Positions 17,570-25,887 of a stretch of DNA of 52,875 bases are shown piece after piece. The notes under the pieces are model-generated. The model had not been told where the DNA came from. It ran no database searches and saw nothing but the letters and a program-made list of their open reading frames with translations. The first letter of the stretch is position 1. Each line of letters starts with the position of its first letter. Position numbers and translations under genes: made by a program. The stretch is from an uncultured Anaeroplasmataceae bacterium (GTDB lineage Bacteria > Bacillota_I > Bacilli_A > Acholeplasmatales > Anaeroplasmataceae): the NCBI GenBank assembly GCA_934229785.1, contig CAKQEA010000012.1, positions 1 through 52,875 of the forward strand. The letters are read 5' to 3'.

Positions 17570-19027
17570 CTCAATAAAATACAAAATAGTAAGAATAATA
17601 GTTAGAGTCAAGAAACTAATAATAAAGCCAAGCAAAATAGATGAAAACAAACCAGCAAATAAATAACCAATAAATGAAGACAAGGCAACTACCATACCAT
17701 ATATTGCTTGAGATTGTACATGATTTATATGATTACAACCAGCACCAGTTGATGATAGAATTGTTGTATCTGATATTGGGGATAAATGGTCACCACAAAC
17801 ACTTCCTGCCAAAATTGAAGAAATTGTTATAATTAATAGTTCTGATTCTACCTTATTAAATAAGCTAATTGAAATTGGAATTAAAATAATGAAGGTTGCC
17901 CAAGATGTACCTGTTGAAAATGCTAATAAAATTGATAACAAAAAGAAGATCATCGGTAAGATGCTATTAGATATATTTGTAGATAAAAGACCTTTAACAA
18001 AGCCACCACAATTAAGATATTCCTCACTACAAATTCCACCAAGTGTCCAAGCAAATGATAAAATTAAAATTGACGGAATCATCGTTTTAAAGCCTTCCTC
18101 AAAGCTTTTTAAAAAATCATTAAAGCTAATTACCCTTCTAGGCAAATATAAAATTAAGGTTAAAATAAGAGCTATAAGAGCTCCACAGCATAATGATAAG
18201 CTTGCGTTACAGCTTCCAAAGGCTTGAATTAAATTATTACCTTTAAAAATACCACCTGTTACAAGCATCATAAAAACACATCCAACAATTAAAAATACAA
18301 CAGGCAAAATCAAATCGATTATCTTACTTGGTGAATCATCAGCAACTTCATCTTCTACTTCTATTTCTGTTATATTTTCATATTTTTTCATTTTTCCAAA
18401 ATCAAAATTAAAGATAATGATAGCTAATACCATAATTAATGATAAAATTGAATAATAATTTGCAAAAATAGATTTAACAAAAATTGAAAAACCATTTAAT
18501 CCCTCATCATTAATAGTTGTTGATACTGCTGCAGCCCATGATGAAATAGGGGCAAGCATACAAACTGGAGCTGCAGTTGTATCAATAATATAGGCTAGTT
18601 TTTCTCTTGACACCTTAAATTTATCTGTAATCGGTGCCATAATCGTTCCAACAGTTAAACAATTAAAATAATCATCTATAAATATTAAGATTCCCAAAAA
18701 GAAGGTTGCAAGTAAAGAGCTTCTTTTACTTTTAAGCTTTTTTCTAGCCCAAATACCATATTTTTTAGATGCACCAGATATATTTATTAAATAAACAAAC
18801 ATACCAAGCATAATTAGAAAAATAATAATTAAAACATTGCCACCAATTCTACTTTCCATAATTTCAAAGCCAGTTTCAATTGCTAAAAGTGGATTAAATG
18901 AAGAATATAATAAAACACCAACAATTATACCAATTATTAATGATAAGTTAACCTTCTTAGTAGTTATACCTAAAATAATAGCTAAAAGTGGTGGCACTAA
19001 TGCTATAAATGTTCCTGAAAAATTCAT
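17546..19027 (-). CDS. Na+/H+ antiporter, NhaC family
   Basis: A 493-residue membrane transporter with about twelve hydrophobic spans. It is expected to exchange Na+ and H+, or an organic anion pair as some NhaC relatives do. Family stretches seen: FIDDYFNCLTVGTIMAP (about 112-128), APISSWAAA, TGTSWATFIILIP and CGDHLSPISDTTILSSTGA (about 400). A cytoplasmic acidic loop (EIEVEDEVADD) lies near residue 220. Ribosome binding site AGGAG lies 8 bases before the ATG, and a TATAAT box lies about 25 bases further up. It converges on the AraC regulator gene and stands alone, with no shared operon. Confidence 0.88.
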   Translation of the reverse strand: MNFSGTFIALVPPLLAIILGITTKKVNLSLIIGIIVGVLLYSSFNPLLAIETGFEIMESRIGGNVLIIIFLIMLGMFVYLINISGASKKYGIWARKKLKSKRSSLLATFFLGILIFIDDYFNCLTVGTIMAPITDKFKVSREKLAYIIDTTAAPVCMLAPISSWAAAVSTTINDEGLNGFSIFVKSIFANYYSILSLIMVLAIIIFNFDFGKMKKYENITEIEVEDEVADDSPSKIIDLILPVVFLIVGCVFMMLVTGGIFKGNNLIQAFGSCNASLSLCCGALIALILTLILYLPRRVISFNDFLKSFEEGFKTMIPSILILSFAWTLGGICSEEYLNCGGFVKGLLSTNISNSILPMIFFLLSILLAFSTGTSWATFIILIPISISLFNKVESELLIITISSILAGSVCGDHLSPISDTTILSSTGAGCNHINHVQSQAIYGMVVALSSFIGYLFAGLFSSILLGFIISFLTLTIILTILYFIEKKTPKAI

Positions 19028-19118
19028 AAATTCAACTCCTAAAGCATTAGCATTATATCATATAAGAATTTCAAAGTCATTATAAAGAATAGAAAACAAC
19101 GTTTACAATTTAATTAAC

Positions 19119-19601
19119 CTATTTCTCAAAATATGAATAATAAATATCCATCATATCTTCATATAACTCATCTTTACAAACTAAGCTTTCATACAATTCT
19201 CTTAAAGCATAATTATCCTCGACTTGAACTATATATTCACAAACATATTCTGAAATATCCATTATTTTTTTATAATTTTTTGAAGAATAATCATATTCAA
19301 AATAATCTATCAAGTTTTTTAACAAATTTAGGCCAATTAAAGCCAAGCCCTTACAATCATTACTTCTTTTTCTGTAGCTATAATAAATATTAATTGCTTT
19401 ATCATATTCAACTATATTTTTAAAAAATAGCTTATCAATTTTTTCATTAATCTTCTCATAATCTATTTTTATATTTGTATAATAATTATTTAAAAACATG
19501 ACAACGTCCTCATTGTTTAGACATAAGGTATTAATTAGATTTAACAATTCACTTTTTTCCATATTATTAATTTTTCTTTCAACATTACTTTTAAGCTTCA
19601 T
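19119..19601 (-). CDS. helical protein of unknown function
   Basis: 160 residues, soluble, with no signal peptide and strongly helical, rich in Asn, Tyr, Glu and Lys (for example MEKSELLNLINTLCLNN and KNLIDYFEYDYSS). A leading Lys-rich helix is followed by Leu-rich helices spaced like a small all-helical repeat protein. I do not recognise the family with confidence. A TTG 15 bases upstream extends the frame, but the ATG at 19601 has GGAG nine bases before it and is preferred. It is a single gene between the antiporter and a divergent membrane-protein gene. Confidence 0.55.
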   Translation of the reverse strand: MKLKSNVERKINNMEKSELLNLINTLCLNNEDVVMFLNNYYTNIKIDYEKINEKIDKLFFKNIVEYDKAINIYYSYRKRSNDCKGLALIGLNLLKNLIDYFEYDYSSKNYKKIMDISEYVCEYIVQVEDNYALRELYESLVCKDELYEDMMDIYYSYFEK

Positions 19602-19650
19602 AATTTTAATCTCCAATTTACAATAAAACTAATTTCAATATAAACTATTT

Positions 19651-19678
19651 TTGAAAAAAAGTCAAAATTTGATATAAT
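19651..19678 (+). promoter_or_regulatory. sigma-A type promoter
   Basis: TTGAAA (19651-19656), a 16-base spacer and TATAAT (19673-19678) lie 55 bases before the ATG of the 19733 gene and point toward it. Confidence 0.6.
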
Positions 19679-19732
19679 GATGATAGAAAACCATTTTTAA
19701 TTATCATAATTATGAATAAAAGGAAGAAAATT

Positions 19733-20794
19733 ATGAAAAAAAATATAAACAAAATAAACTTTGATACTAATCAAAGACAAATTGAATTATTTGAAAAATA
19801 CTATAATGTTAATAAAGAAAATAAAACAGTAGGCTTTACCCTTCATTATGAAAAAGCCTCAGATTTACTTGATACAAATTTTGGAAATATTAAAAAGCCT
19901 CAGTTTTCTGAAGATGCATTAAAAAACATAAATTCCTTAATTGAAAAGGCTCCATTTGGTTATAAGGTAGAAATTAATTTTGAAATAAATGATTATGAAG
20001 GCTATGATCCTAAATCAATTATTGAGTCGTTTAATGATACTTTAGAGCTAAATCAATATTCAGCAAGAAAAATAAAACAACGTAAAGAATTAATCGCTTC
20101 AAATTTAATTTTAATTGGAGTAATATTATTATTCATTATGGTTGTAGGCAAAGCTCATAACTGGTTTGGTGAAGGAATAAGAACCGAAATTGCTTCAGAG
20201 GTAATTAATATTGCTGCATGGGTATTTGTTTGGGAAGCTGTAACGATGCTATTTTTAGATTTCTCAGAACAAAAAATATTTGCCTTAAAGATTAAAACTA
20301 AGGTTTCACAAATATCTATGATGAAAAAAGACAATTTAGAACCACTTGCAGTTGAAGAATCTACTCAAATATTTGGAAAATGGGAAAACGAAGGAAAAAT
20401 TAGAAGAATAGGAAAAGTATTTTTATTAATATCTAGCTTTGCATTCTTATTCTTAGCCTTCTATTCAATTTATCAATTATATTTATCAATAATTGATCCT
20501 GAATTTGTAATTTCAAAACTTCCTCTATATATTTTAACAACAATTATAAGTTCATTATTATTTATATTTGCTGGAATTGGTGGTATTTCACTTTATAGTG
20601 GTAAAAATAGAAGAACCTCAAATTTTGTTGGACCATATTCAATTTTTATATTTGTTGCAATAATAGCATTATTAATTTTAGCCTCAATTTATAATAGTAA
20701 AAAGCTTATTTTCTCAAGCATTTCAACTGTTATAATTAATATATTGTATATAATTGGTTACTTAATTGAAAAACAAGCACATAAGAAAAATTAA
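19733..20794 (+). CDS. membrane protein with soluble N-terminal domain, unassigned
   Basis: 353 residues. The first 115 or so are soluble and charged, with an Asp/Glu-rich stretch (EINFEINDYEGYDPKS). After them come about five or six hydrophobic spans (near 115-135, 150-175, 220-245, 265-290, 298-320 and 325-345). I do not recognise the family. The frame can start at 19712, but AGGAAG at 19721-19726 sits six bases before the ATG at 19733, which I take as the start. A TTGAAA-TATAAT promoter precedes it and a terminator overlaps its stop, so it is a one-gene transcript. Confidence 0.65.
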   Translation: MKKNINKINFDTNQRQIELFEKYYNVNKENKTVGFTLHYEKASDLLDTNFGNIKKPQFSEDALKNINSLIEKAPFGYKVEINFEINDYEGYDPKSIIESFNDTLELNQYSARKIKQRKELIASNLILIGVILLFIMVVGKAHNWFGEGIRTEIASEVINIAAWVFVWEAVTMLFLDFSEQKIFALKIKTKVSQISMMKKDNLEPLAVEESTQIFGKWENEGKIRRIGKVFLLISSFAFLFLAFYSIYQLYLSIIDPEFVISKLPLYILTTIISSLLFIFAGIGGISLYSGKNRRTSNFVGPYSIFIFVAIIALLILASIYNSKKLIFSSISTVIINILYIIGYLIEKQAHKKN

Positions 20795-20817
20795 AAGGAG
20801 ACGACTCCTTTTATTAT
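20793..20817. terminator. bidirectional terminator
   Basis: AAAAGGAG (20793-20800) pairs with CTCCTTTT (20805-20812) around a 4-base loop, with T- and A-rich flanks on both sides. It serves the plus-strand membrane protein and the minus-strand rubrerythrin gene that converges on it. Confidence 0.75.
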
Positions 20818-20847
20818 TTAAAATAGTAAGATTTAATACATTTTTAA

Positions 20848-21363
20848 TTAATAATTATTCTTTTGAACCTCAAAATAGCTTTGAGGATGATTACAAACAG
20901 GACAAATCTCAGGAGCCTTTGTTCCTACAATGATATGTCCGCAATTACGACATTCCCAAACCTTAACCTCGCTTTTTTCAAAAACCTGGTTTGTTTCTAT
21001 ATTTTTCATAAGGGCACGATACCTTTGTTCATGTTGCTTTTCAATTTCACCTACAGCTCTAAACTTAATAGCAAGTTCTAAGAATCCCTCTTCTTCTGCA
21101 GTTTTGGCAAAATTTTCATACATATCTGTCCATTCATAATTCTCACCATCAGCTGCACTCTCTAAATTTTCTAAAGTATTTCCTATTCCTGATAATTCTT
21201 TAAACCACATTTTGGCGTGCTCACGTTCATTTTCGGCTGTATGTAAAAATATCTCAGCCATTTGTTCATAGCCTTCTTTTTTAGCTACTGATGCAAAAAA
21301 TGTATATTTATTTCTTGCCTGAGACTCACCAGAAAATGCCTCTATTAAATTTTTTTGAGTCAT
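20848..21363 (-). CDS. rbr: rubrerythrin
   Basis: A 171-residue cytoplasmic peroxide-reducing non-haem iron protein of anaerobes. It has a four-helix diiron domain (about 1-135) with the expected Glu/His ligands in [28 protein letters not shown] and EKQHEQRY. The C-terminal rubredoxin-like domain has two Cys pairs, CRNCG and CPVCN, which pass electrons to the diiron site. Length is normal. Its ATG overlaps (ATGA) the end of a decayed Hpt frame and has only a weak ribosome binding site, so expression may once have been coupled to that gene. Confidence 0.95.
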   Translation of the reverse strand: MTQKNLIEAFSGESQARNKYTFFASVAKKEGYEQMAEIFLHTAENEREHAKMWFKELSGIGNTLENLESAADGENYEWTDMYENFAKTAEEEGFLELAIKFRAVGEIEKQHEQRYRALMKNIETNQVFEKSEVKVWECRNCGHIIVGTKAPEICPVCNHPQSYFEVQKNNY

Positions 21364-21622
21364 CCAAACGTTCTTTTGCGCAATGCATCAGTTAATAAAG
21401 ATAAAGCATTATATAGATCACTAAATTCTTAATTTACACAAATTCCTTTTAATGAATAAAATAGAAAAAGAATTTCAACATTATTATTATATGAAATACA
21501 CAAATTATCAAATGTCTTATCATCCATAAATTCTATAACAAATTGTTCAAAAAACTCCTTTGAGCCTAATCTTGAAATTGTTTTATTGACCATTTATTTC
21601 TTAATAGATTTTCAACACTCAT
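21360..21622 (-). pseudogene. decayed Hpt (histidine phosphotransfer) domain gene
   Basis: The frame reading from 21593 gives RLGSKEFFEQFVIEFMDD, then FYSLKGICVN, a TAA at 21429-21431, then [22 protein letters not shown] in two parts to a TGA at 21360. This lines up with Hpt domains of Bacillota (AHTLKG, then N-L-G-F and SLLTEALR). Damage seen: TAA where Leu (TTA) is expected, Tyr (TAT) in place of the phospho-His (CAT), and an N-terminal frameshift, because the natural-looking start (ATG at 21622, M-S-V-E-N-L-L) is in another frame. It follows the GGDEF gene by 11 bases. The two were probably one signalling operon. The protein is almost certainly inactive. Confidence 0.6.
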
Positions 21623-21633
21623 TTTTTCACATT

Positions 21634-22467
21634 TTATCTTTTTACTTTATTTCTATACATTTCTTTATCAGCAATATTAATTGCAGACTCCAATGATTTT
21701 GCATTATAAGCTCCACCTATACTTGCACTTAACTTAACACATTCATAATTAGTGATTTTTATTTTAGAAATATCTTCTTTAATATTTTTCATTATTTGAT
21801 TAAATGAATCCTCATCAATTTCACTAAAAACAATTAAAAATTCATCGCCACCATATCTAATGGAAATACCCTTATTTTCTATTGATTTCATTATTGATGC
21901 AGAAATTAATTTTAATGCTAAATCACCAACCTGATGACCATATGTATCATTAATTTCTTTAAATCCATCAATATCAAGGAGCGCAATTCCTGAAGACTTA
22001 TCCAAAACATCGCGGAAATCCTCAAGGTAAGTTCTTGTGTAAGCTTTTGTCAATGTATCACGATAAAAATCTAAAAATAATGGATTTGCCATTAAATTTC
22101 GTCTATTCTTCGAATTGTTAGTAGAGTTATCATCTATTGGAAAGCCAATTTCTAAAACATAATCATTATTATTTATGCTAATACACTTAGATAAAATAGA
22201 ATAAATTTCATTCCCCTTTATCTCAAGCTTACTATTCCACATCTTGTTACTTAAAGCCCTTTTTGAAGTACAATTGCTACAACAGCTATTTCTATTCCAA
22301 ATTTCATAGCAATGCATCTTTGTATTAATTATTTTTCCATCCTCATTAACAACTTTAACATATAAATCATTAGGATCAACAATTCTAACAATTGGAAATA
22401 TTTTCTTTAAAGTAATTATTTCCTTTAATTTACTATCATCAGCAATTAAAACTCTATCATTAACCAT
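21634..22467 (-). CDS. diguanylate cyclase with Cys-containing PAS-like sensor
   Basis: 277 residues, soluble. The N-terminal 115 or so resemble the PAS-like input domain with a CYEIW...SCCSNCTSKRAL cluster, a possible metal or redox site. The C-terminal GGDEF domain (about 130-277) has LLDIDGFKEINDTYGH and the active site RYGGDEF, so it should make cyclic di-GMP. The product-inhibition RxxD site, expected just ahead of GGDEF, is not there (the stretch reads IENKGISI). Ribosome binding site GAGGTGAT lies three bases before the ATG. It is followed by the decayed Hpt gene. Confidence 0.85.
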   Translation of the reverse strand: MVNDRVLIADDSKLKEIITLKKIFPIVRIVDPNDLYVKVVNEDGKIINTKMHCYEIWNRNSCCSNCTSKRALSNKMWNSKLEIKGNEIYSILSKCISINNNDYVLEIGFPIDDNSTNNSKNRRNLMANPLFLDFYRDTLTKAYTRTYLEDFRDVLDKSSGIALLDIDGFKEINDTYGHQVGDLALKLISASIMKSIENKGISIRYGGDEFLIVFSEIDEDSFNQIMKNIKEDISKIKITNYECVKLSASIGGAYNAKSLESAINIADKEMYRNKVKR

Positions 22468-22507
22468 TATATCACCTCATCTTTAAATAAAACTCAGTTA
22501 TTTAATT

Positions 22508-22639
22508 TTAAGAAACCTGCATTATTGATTCAGCATTAGTTACAAATTCATTAAGCTTATTTCTTTGTTCATTTTCCTTTATTTTTGAGTGAAAAATTAA
22601 AGCAATATTATGATATAAACTTTTCTTACATATAGCCAT
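22508..22639 (-). CDS. short open frame or gene remnant, unassigned
   Basis: 43 codons from ATG at 22639 to TAA at 22508, reading MAICKKSLYHNIALIFHSKI and continuing with KENEQRNKLNEFVTNAESIM. The composition is protein-like and helical, and the frame stays open eight codons further up (K-E-H-I-E-V-G-K). The ATG lacks a good ribosome binding site. It looks like the C-terminal remnant of a larger gene upstream of the diguanylate cyclase. No function can be given. Confidence 0.3.
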   Translation of the reverse strand: MAICKKSLYHNIALIFHSKIKENEQRNKLNEFVTNAESIMQVS

Positions 22640-22756
22640 CTTACCAACTTCAATATGTTCCTTTTAAATCTCATAATTTTTTTAGATTATAAAATATTTA
22701 AATATTTTTGTCAATAAATGTCAAAAATACTTTGATTTTTCTATTCAAAACAAATA

Positions 22757-22798
22757 AAAGATTCATATTATGCCAAAAATTACAAATGTGAATCCTTT
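22757..22798 (-). terminator. probable terminator of the importer-methyltransferase unit
   Basis: AAAGATTCATATT (22757-22769) and AAATGTGAATCCTTT (about 22784-22798) form a stem with one bulge and a G-U pair. On the minus strand it is followed by a TTTTATTTG tail. It lies just after the stop of the methyltransferase gene at 22811. Confidence 0.55.
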
Positions 22799-22810
22799 AT
22801 GTTTATTAAG

Positions 22811-23395
22811 CTATATATTTTTTTCACAAATTAAAGTATATGAATGATTAGTTTCTGAAGCTTCAATTAAATTAAATTTATCCTTAAAAAAATTATACTC
22901 ATTTAAAGGATTTGTTAAAAGACGAGATACATTATTTGCCCCCTTTGAATGATGAATGGCAAGTTCTTCTTTTGATAATGAATGTAAAATCGCAAATCTT
23001 CCTTTTTTATTTAGAACATCAAATAGCTTTTGTGATAATTTTTCTGGTTCTAAAAAATGAGGATATGCATTATAAATAATAACAACATCATATTTATTAT
23101 CATCATTTATTTTTAAAAAATCAGCATAAGTAAATCTAACATTTTTATCATCCTTGTACTTTTGTAACGCTACTTCAATCATTTTAGATGAAATATCAAT
23201 TCCTGTAATAATTCCATTTGTATATTGATGCAATAATCCTGTAATAACTCCAGTTCCACAGGCAAGATCTAAAACCTTATCTGTTTTTTTAATTCCAACC
23301 TTATCTAAAAGAGCTTTTTTTTCATCAATACTATGTGATTCTCTTTCATCCCAATTCTTTGCTTCACCATCAAAATATTTTTCAACATTATTCAT
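22811..23395 (-). CDS. class I SAM-dependent methyltransferase
   Basis: 194 residues, cytoplasmic. Motif I LDLACGTGVITGLL (about 43-56), the acidic residue ending strand 2 (ITGIDIS), and KYDVVIIYNAYPHF as motif IV are typical of Methyltransf_11/25 type enzymes. It sits three bases behind the importer ATPase gene, so it is co-translated with it. Small methyltransferases recur beside iron-complex-type importers in anaerobes and may act on the imported chelate or tetrapyrrole. The substrate is unknown. Confidence 0.85.
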   Translation of the reverse strand: MNNVEKYFDGEAKNWDERESHSIDEKKALLDKVGIKKTDKVLDLACGTGVITGLLHQYTNGIITGIDISSKMIEVALQKYKDDKNVRFTYADFLKINDDNKYDVVIIYNAYPHFLEPEKLSQKLFDVLNKKGRFAILHSLSKEELAIHHSKGANNVSRLLTNPLNEYNFFKDKFNLIEASETNHSYTLICEKNI

Positions 23396-23397
23396 TA

Positions 23398-24180
23398 TTA
23401 ATCCTCAACCATTACTATTTTTTTATTATCTATTTCTTTTATTTTAACATTTACACCAAATATTTCATTAAGCATATCATCAGTAATTTGATTTTTACTA
23501 ATAGTATACTTTATTTCACCCTTTTTCATTAAATATAAAACATCTGAAAATTCAAGTGCTAAATTAATATCATGAACTGACATTAAAATCATAATATCCT
23601 TCTTTAAAAGTAATTTTTTTAATTCATTTAATATTAACCTTTCACTTCCGATATCTAAATTACCAGTTGGCTCATCAAATACCAATAGTTCTGGATTACA
23701 AACCAAGGCTTGAGCTATTGCCACCTTTTGTCTTTCTCCACCTGATAGTTCATTAACATTTTTAAATGCTAATTCCTTTAAATTCATTTCATCAATTACA
23801 AAATCAACCATTTTATAATCCTCATTTGAAGGATTAATATTAAAATAGGATAATCTTCTTGAAAGTATTGTTTCATAAACAGTTAAAGCTTTAAATGATA
23901 TATCCTGAGGAACATATGCAATAATTTTAGATTTTTCATTTCTATTAAGTTCATTTAAATTTTTACCATTTAATAAAATACTACCACTATTATTTTTTAA
24001 AATTCCCACAATATTTTTAAATAAAGTTGATTTACCTGAGCCATTTTTCCCTAAGACCATTCCCAATTTCTTATTATCAAGTTCAAGTGATAAATCGTTT
24101 AAAATATTATTTGTATTAAAACTTTTTTTAAAAAAAGTATCTTTATTATAGCTAAAGCTAATATTTTCTATTTTAAGCAT
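23398..24180 (-). CDS. ABC importer ATPase, FecE/BtuD (iron-complex) family
   Basis: A 260-residue nucleotide-binding subunit with Walker [10 protein letters not shown] (about 44-52), Q-loop VPQDI, signature [15 protein letters not shown], Walker [13 protein letters not shown] and switch His in [12 protein letters not shown]. The sequence is of the type that partners FecCD permeases for siderophore, haem or cobalamin uptake. It lies five bases behind the permease gene and three before the methyltransferase. Residues 12-30 hold a short insert ([14 protein letters not shown]) before strand 2. Confidence 0.92.
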   Translation of the reverse strand: MLKIENISFSYNKDTFFKKSFNTNNILNDLSLELDNKKLGMVLGKNGSGKSTLFKNIVGILKNNSGSILLNGKNLNELNRNEKSKIIAYVPQDISFKALTVYETILSRRLSYFNINPSNEDYKMVDFVIDEMNLKELAFKNVNELSGGERQKVAIAQALVCNPELLVFDEPTGNLDIGSERLILNELKKLLLKKDIMILMSVHDINLALEFSDVLYLMKKGEIKYTISKNQITDDMLNEIFGVNVKIKEIDNKKIVMVED

Positions 24181-24185
24181 CTATA

Positions 24186-25235
24186 TCACTCCCTCTTTGA
24201 AAAAATAATATATAAAAAGAATGGAGCACCAATAATTGAAGTAATCGCCCCAACTGGTAGGGCAGTACCATTTCCAAGTGCCTTTGACAAAGTATCAGCT
24301 ATAAGTAAAAGTAAGCTACCGCAAATACAAGATGAAGGAATTAAATATTTATGATCATAGCCAATTATTCTTTTCATAACATGAGGACAAATTATACCAA
24401 CAAAACCAATTATACCTAAAAACGAGACACAAACAGCTGTAAGCATTGAAGCAACTAGTAATGATAAAAATCTCAAAGCTTTAACATTAACACCAGAACC
24501 TGTAGCAGCATCATCACCACTAAGCATTACGTTAAATCTCCATGAGCATAAATAAAAGAAAACAAAACCAATTAAAACAATTATTCCCATAATTATATCT
24601 GTTTTATAAGTAGCTCTACTTAAATCACCAAATGACCAGACAACTGAGGCTGAAAGACCAACATCAGTCGCAAAAAATTGTAAAATTGTTGTTCCTGCAC
24701 TCCAAATTGATCCCATTGCAATACCAGCAAGTACAACAGCACTAGGTGAATAGGCCTTTAATCTACACATACCTAAAATTATAATTACTGAAATAAAAGC
24801 AAAAATAAAAGCCATTACTGAGGTTTGATAGGGATTTGCTTGATTAAAATAATTATTTAAATTATTTAGAGATGATATATTACCTCCAGCAAACACTATC
24901 ATTGACAAATTAGCTCCAAATACTGAAGCATTAGACACACCAAGCGTTGATGGTGATGCCATTGAATTTTGTAAAGTTGTCTGCATAATAAGTCCTGATA
25001 GGGCTAGTCCAGCTCCAGCAATAATACAGGCTAAAACCCTTGGCATCCTAATCTTATACATTATTCTATTATTTGCCTCACTACTTTTGTAAAAAATAGC
25101 TTTTATTGATTCAATAAATGACATATTTGATGAACCTACAAATAAGCATAAAATAGCCATGAAAATAACAAGGACTATTAAAGTAATAATTATTAACATT
25201 TTTCTTCTTTTAATTTTTTTATAAATTTCAATCAT
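24186..25235 (-). CDS. ABC importer permease, FecCD (iron-complex) family
   Basis: 349 residues with about ten membrane spans. FecCD hallmarks: RMPRVLACIIAGAGLALSG near 65, MASPSTLGVSNASVFGA near 95, GIIGFVGIICPHVMKR near 270 and GNGTALPVGAITSIIGAPFF near the end. It is the channel for uptake of an iron-chelate-like ligand. Ribosome binding site AAAGGA lies before the ATG. It is the first gene of the minus-strand unit permease-ATPase-methyltransferase, divergent from the TetR-type gene; the binding protein is encoded separately behind that regulator. Confidence 0.92.
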   Translation of the reverse strand: MIEIYKKIKRRKMLIIITLIVLVIFMAILCLFVGSSNMSFIESIKAIFYKSSEANNRIMYKIRMPRVLACIIAGAGLALSGLIMQTTLQNSMASPSTLGVSNASVFGANLSMIVFAGGNISSLNNLNNYFNQANPYQTSVMAFIFAFISVIIILGMCRLKAYSPSAVVLAGIAMGSIWSAGTTILQFFATDVGLSASVVWSFGDLSRATYKTDIIMGIIVLIGFVFFYLCSWRFNVMLSGDDAATGSGVNVKALRFLSLLVASMLTAVCVSFLGIIGFVGIICPHVMKRIIGYDHKYLIPSSCICGSLLLLIADTLSKALGNGTALPVGAITSIIGAPFFLYIIFSKRE

Positions 25236-25250
25236 ATTATTATCCTTTTT

Positions 25251-25281
25251 ATTTGTTTATTAAAACAAAATGTTCTATAAT
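25251..25281 (+). promoter_or_regulatory. tetR-type gene promoter with operator-like palindrome
   Basis: TTGTTT (25253-25258), a 17-base spacer and TATAAT (25276-25281) point at the TetR gene. The near-palindrome ATTTGTTTATTAAAACAAAAT at 25251-25271, given here as its two arms TTTGTTTA and TAAAACAAA, covers the -35 box and the spacer. A repressor bound here could control both divergent genes. Confidence 0.5.
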
Positions 25282-25313
25282 TATTTTAAAGTCTAACTAG
25301 AAGGAGAAACATT

Positions 25314-25868
25314 ATGGATAAAAGATTAATAAAAACTCAAAATTCAATTTATGAGGCCTTTGCCACTATTTTATCAGAAAAACCCTATTCTAAAATAACT
25401 ATTGAAGACATTTTAAAAATATCTAAAACATCACGTTCAACCTTTTATTCACACTATAAAACAAAAGATGAACTGCTACTATCAATTGTTAATCACATTT
25501 TTGATCATGTATTTTCCCACACATTAACTGAAGAAAAAACTCATGATTTTTCTAAATCATCAATATTCGACTATACTCATTTAGTTACACACATTTTTTA
25601 TCATCTACACGATGAAAAAAAACTAATTTCTGCAATACTTTCTAGTGAGAGTAAAACTTATTTTATTGAAAGTCTAAAAGAACATCTAAAGCCTATCACT
25701 GATATTATAATAAATAATAAACTTGTAAAAGAAAAAAATATTCCATCAGAGCTTTACTGTTTAATGATAACTAATTCATTTATTTTAACACTAGAATATT
25801 GGTTCAATAATAATTGTAAGGAATCTCCTGAAGCAATAACTAAATACTTTTTTGAAATGAATAGCTAA
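25314..25868 (+). CDS. TetR/AcrR-family transcriptional regulator
   Basis: 184 residues. The N-terminal helix-turn-helix (about 5-55) is clear: SIYEAFATILSEKPYSKITI, then ILKISKTSRSTFYSHYKTKDELL. The rest is a helical ligand domain resembling the TetR_C33-like type (IFYHLHDEKKLISAIL). It lies between the binding-protein gene (convergent) and the permease gene (divergent) of one importer, so it most likely represses that importer and itself. Ribosome binding site AAGGAGAA. Its TAA lies inside the terminator hairpin. Confidence 0.88.
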   Translation: MDKRLIKTQNSIYEAFATILSEKPYSKITIEDILKISKTSRSTFYSHYKTKDELLLSIVNHIFDHVFSHTLTEEKTHDFSKSSIFDYTHLVTHIFYHLHDEKKLISAILSSESKTYFIESLKEHLKPITDIIINNKLVKEKNIPSELYCLMITNSFILTLEYWFNNNCKESPEAITKYFFEMNS

Positions 25869-25885
25869 TAATTAGCTATTTTTTT
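25860..25885. terminator. bidirectional terminator
   Basis: AATAGCTA (25860-25867) pairs with TAGCTATT (25873-25880), followed by a T7 run to 25885. It includes the TAA of the TetR gene and lies three bases from the stop of the convergent binding-protein gene. Confidence 0.65.
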
Positions 25886-25887
25886 AA

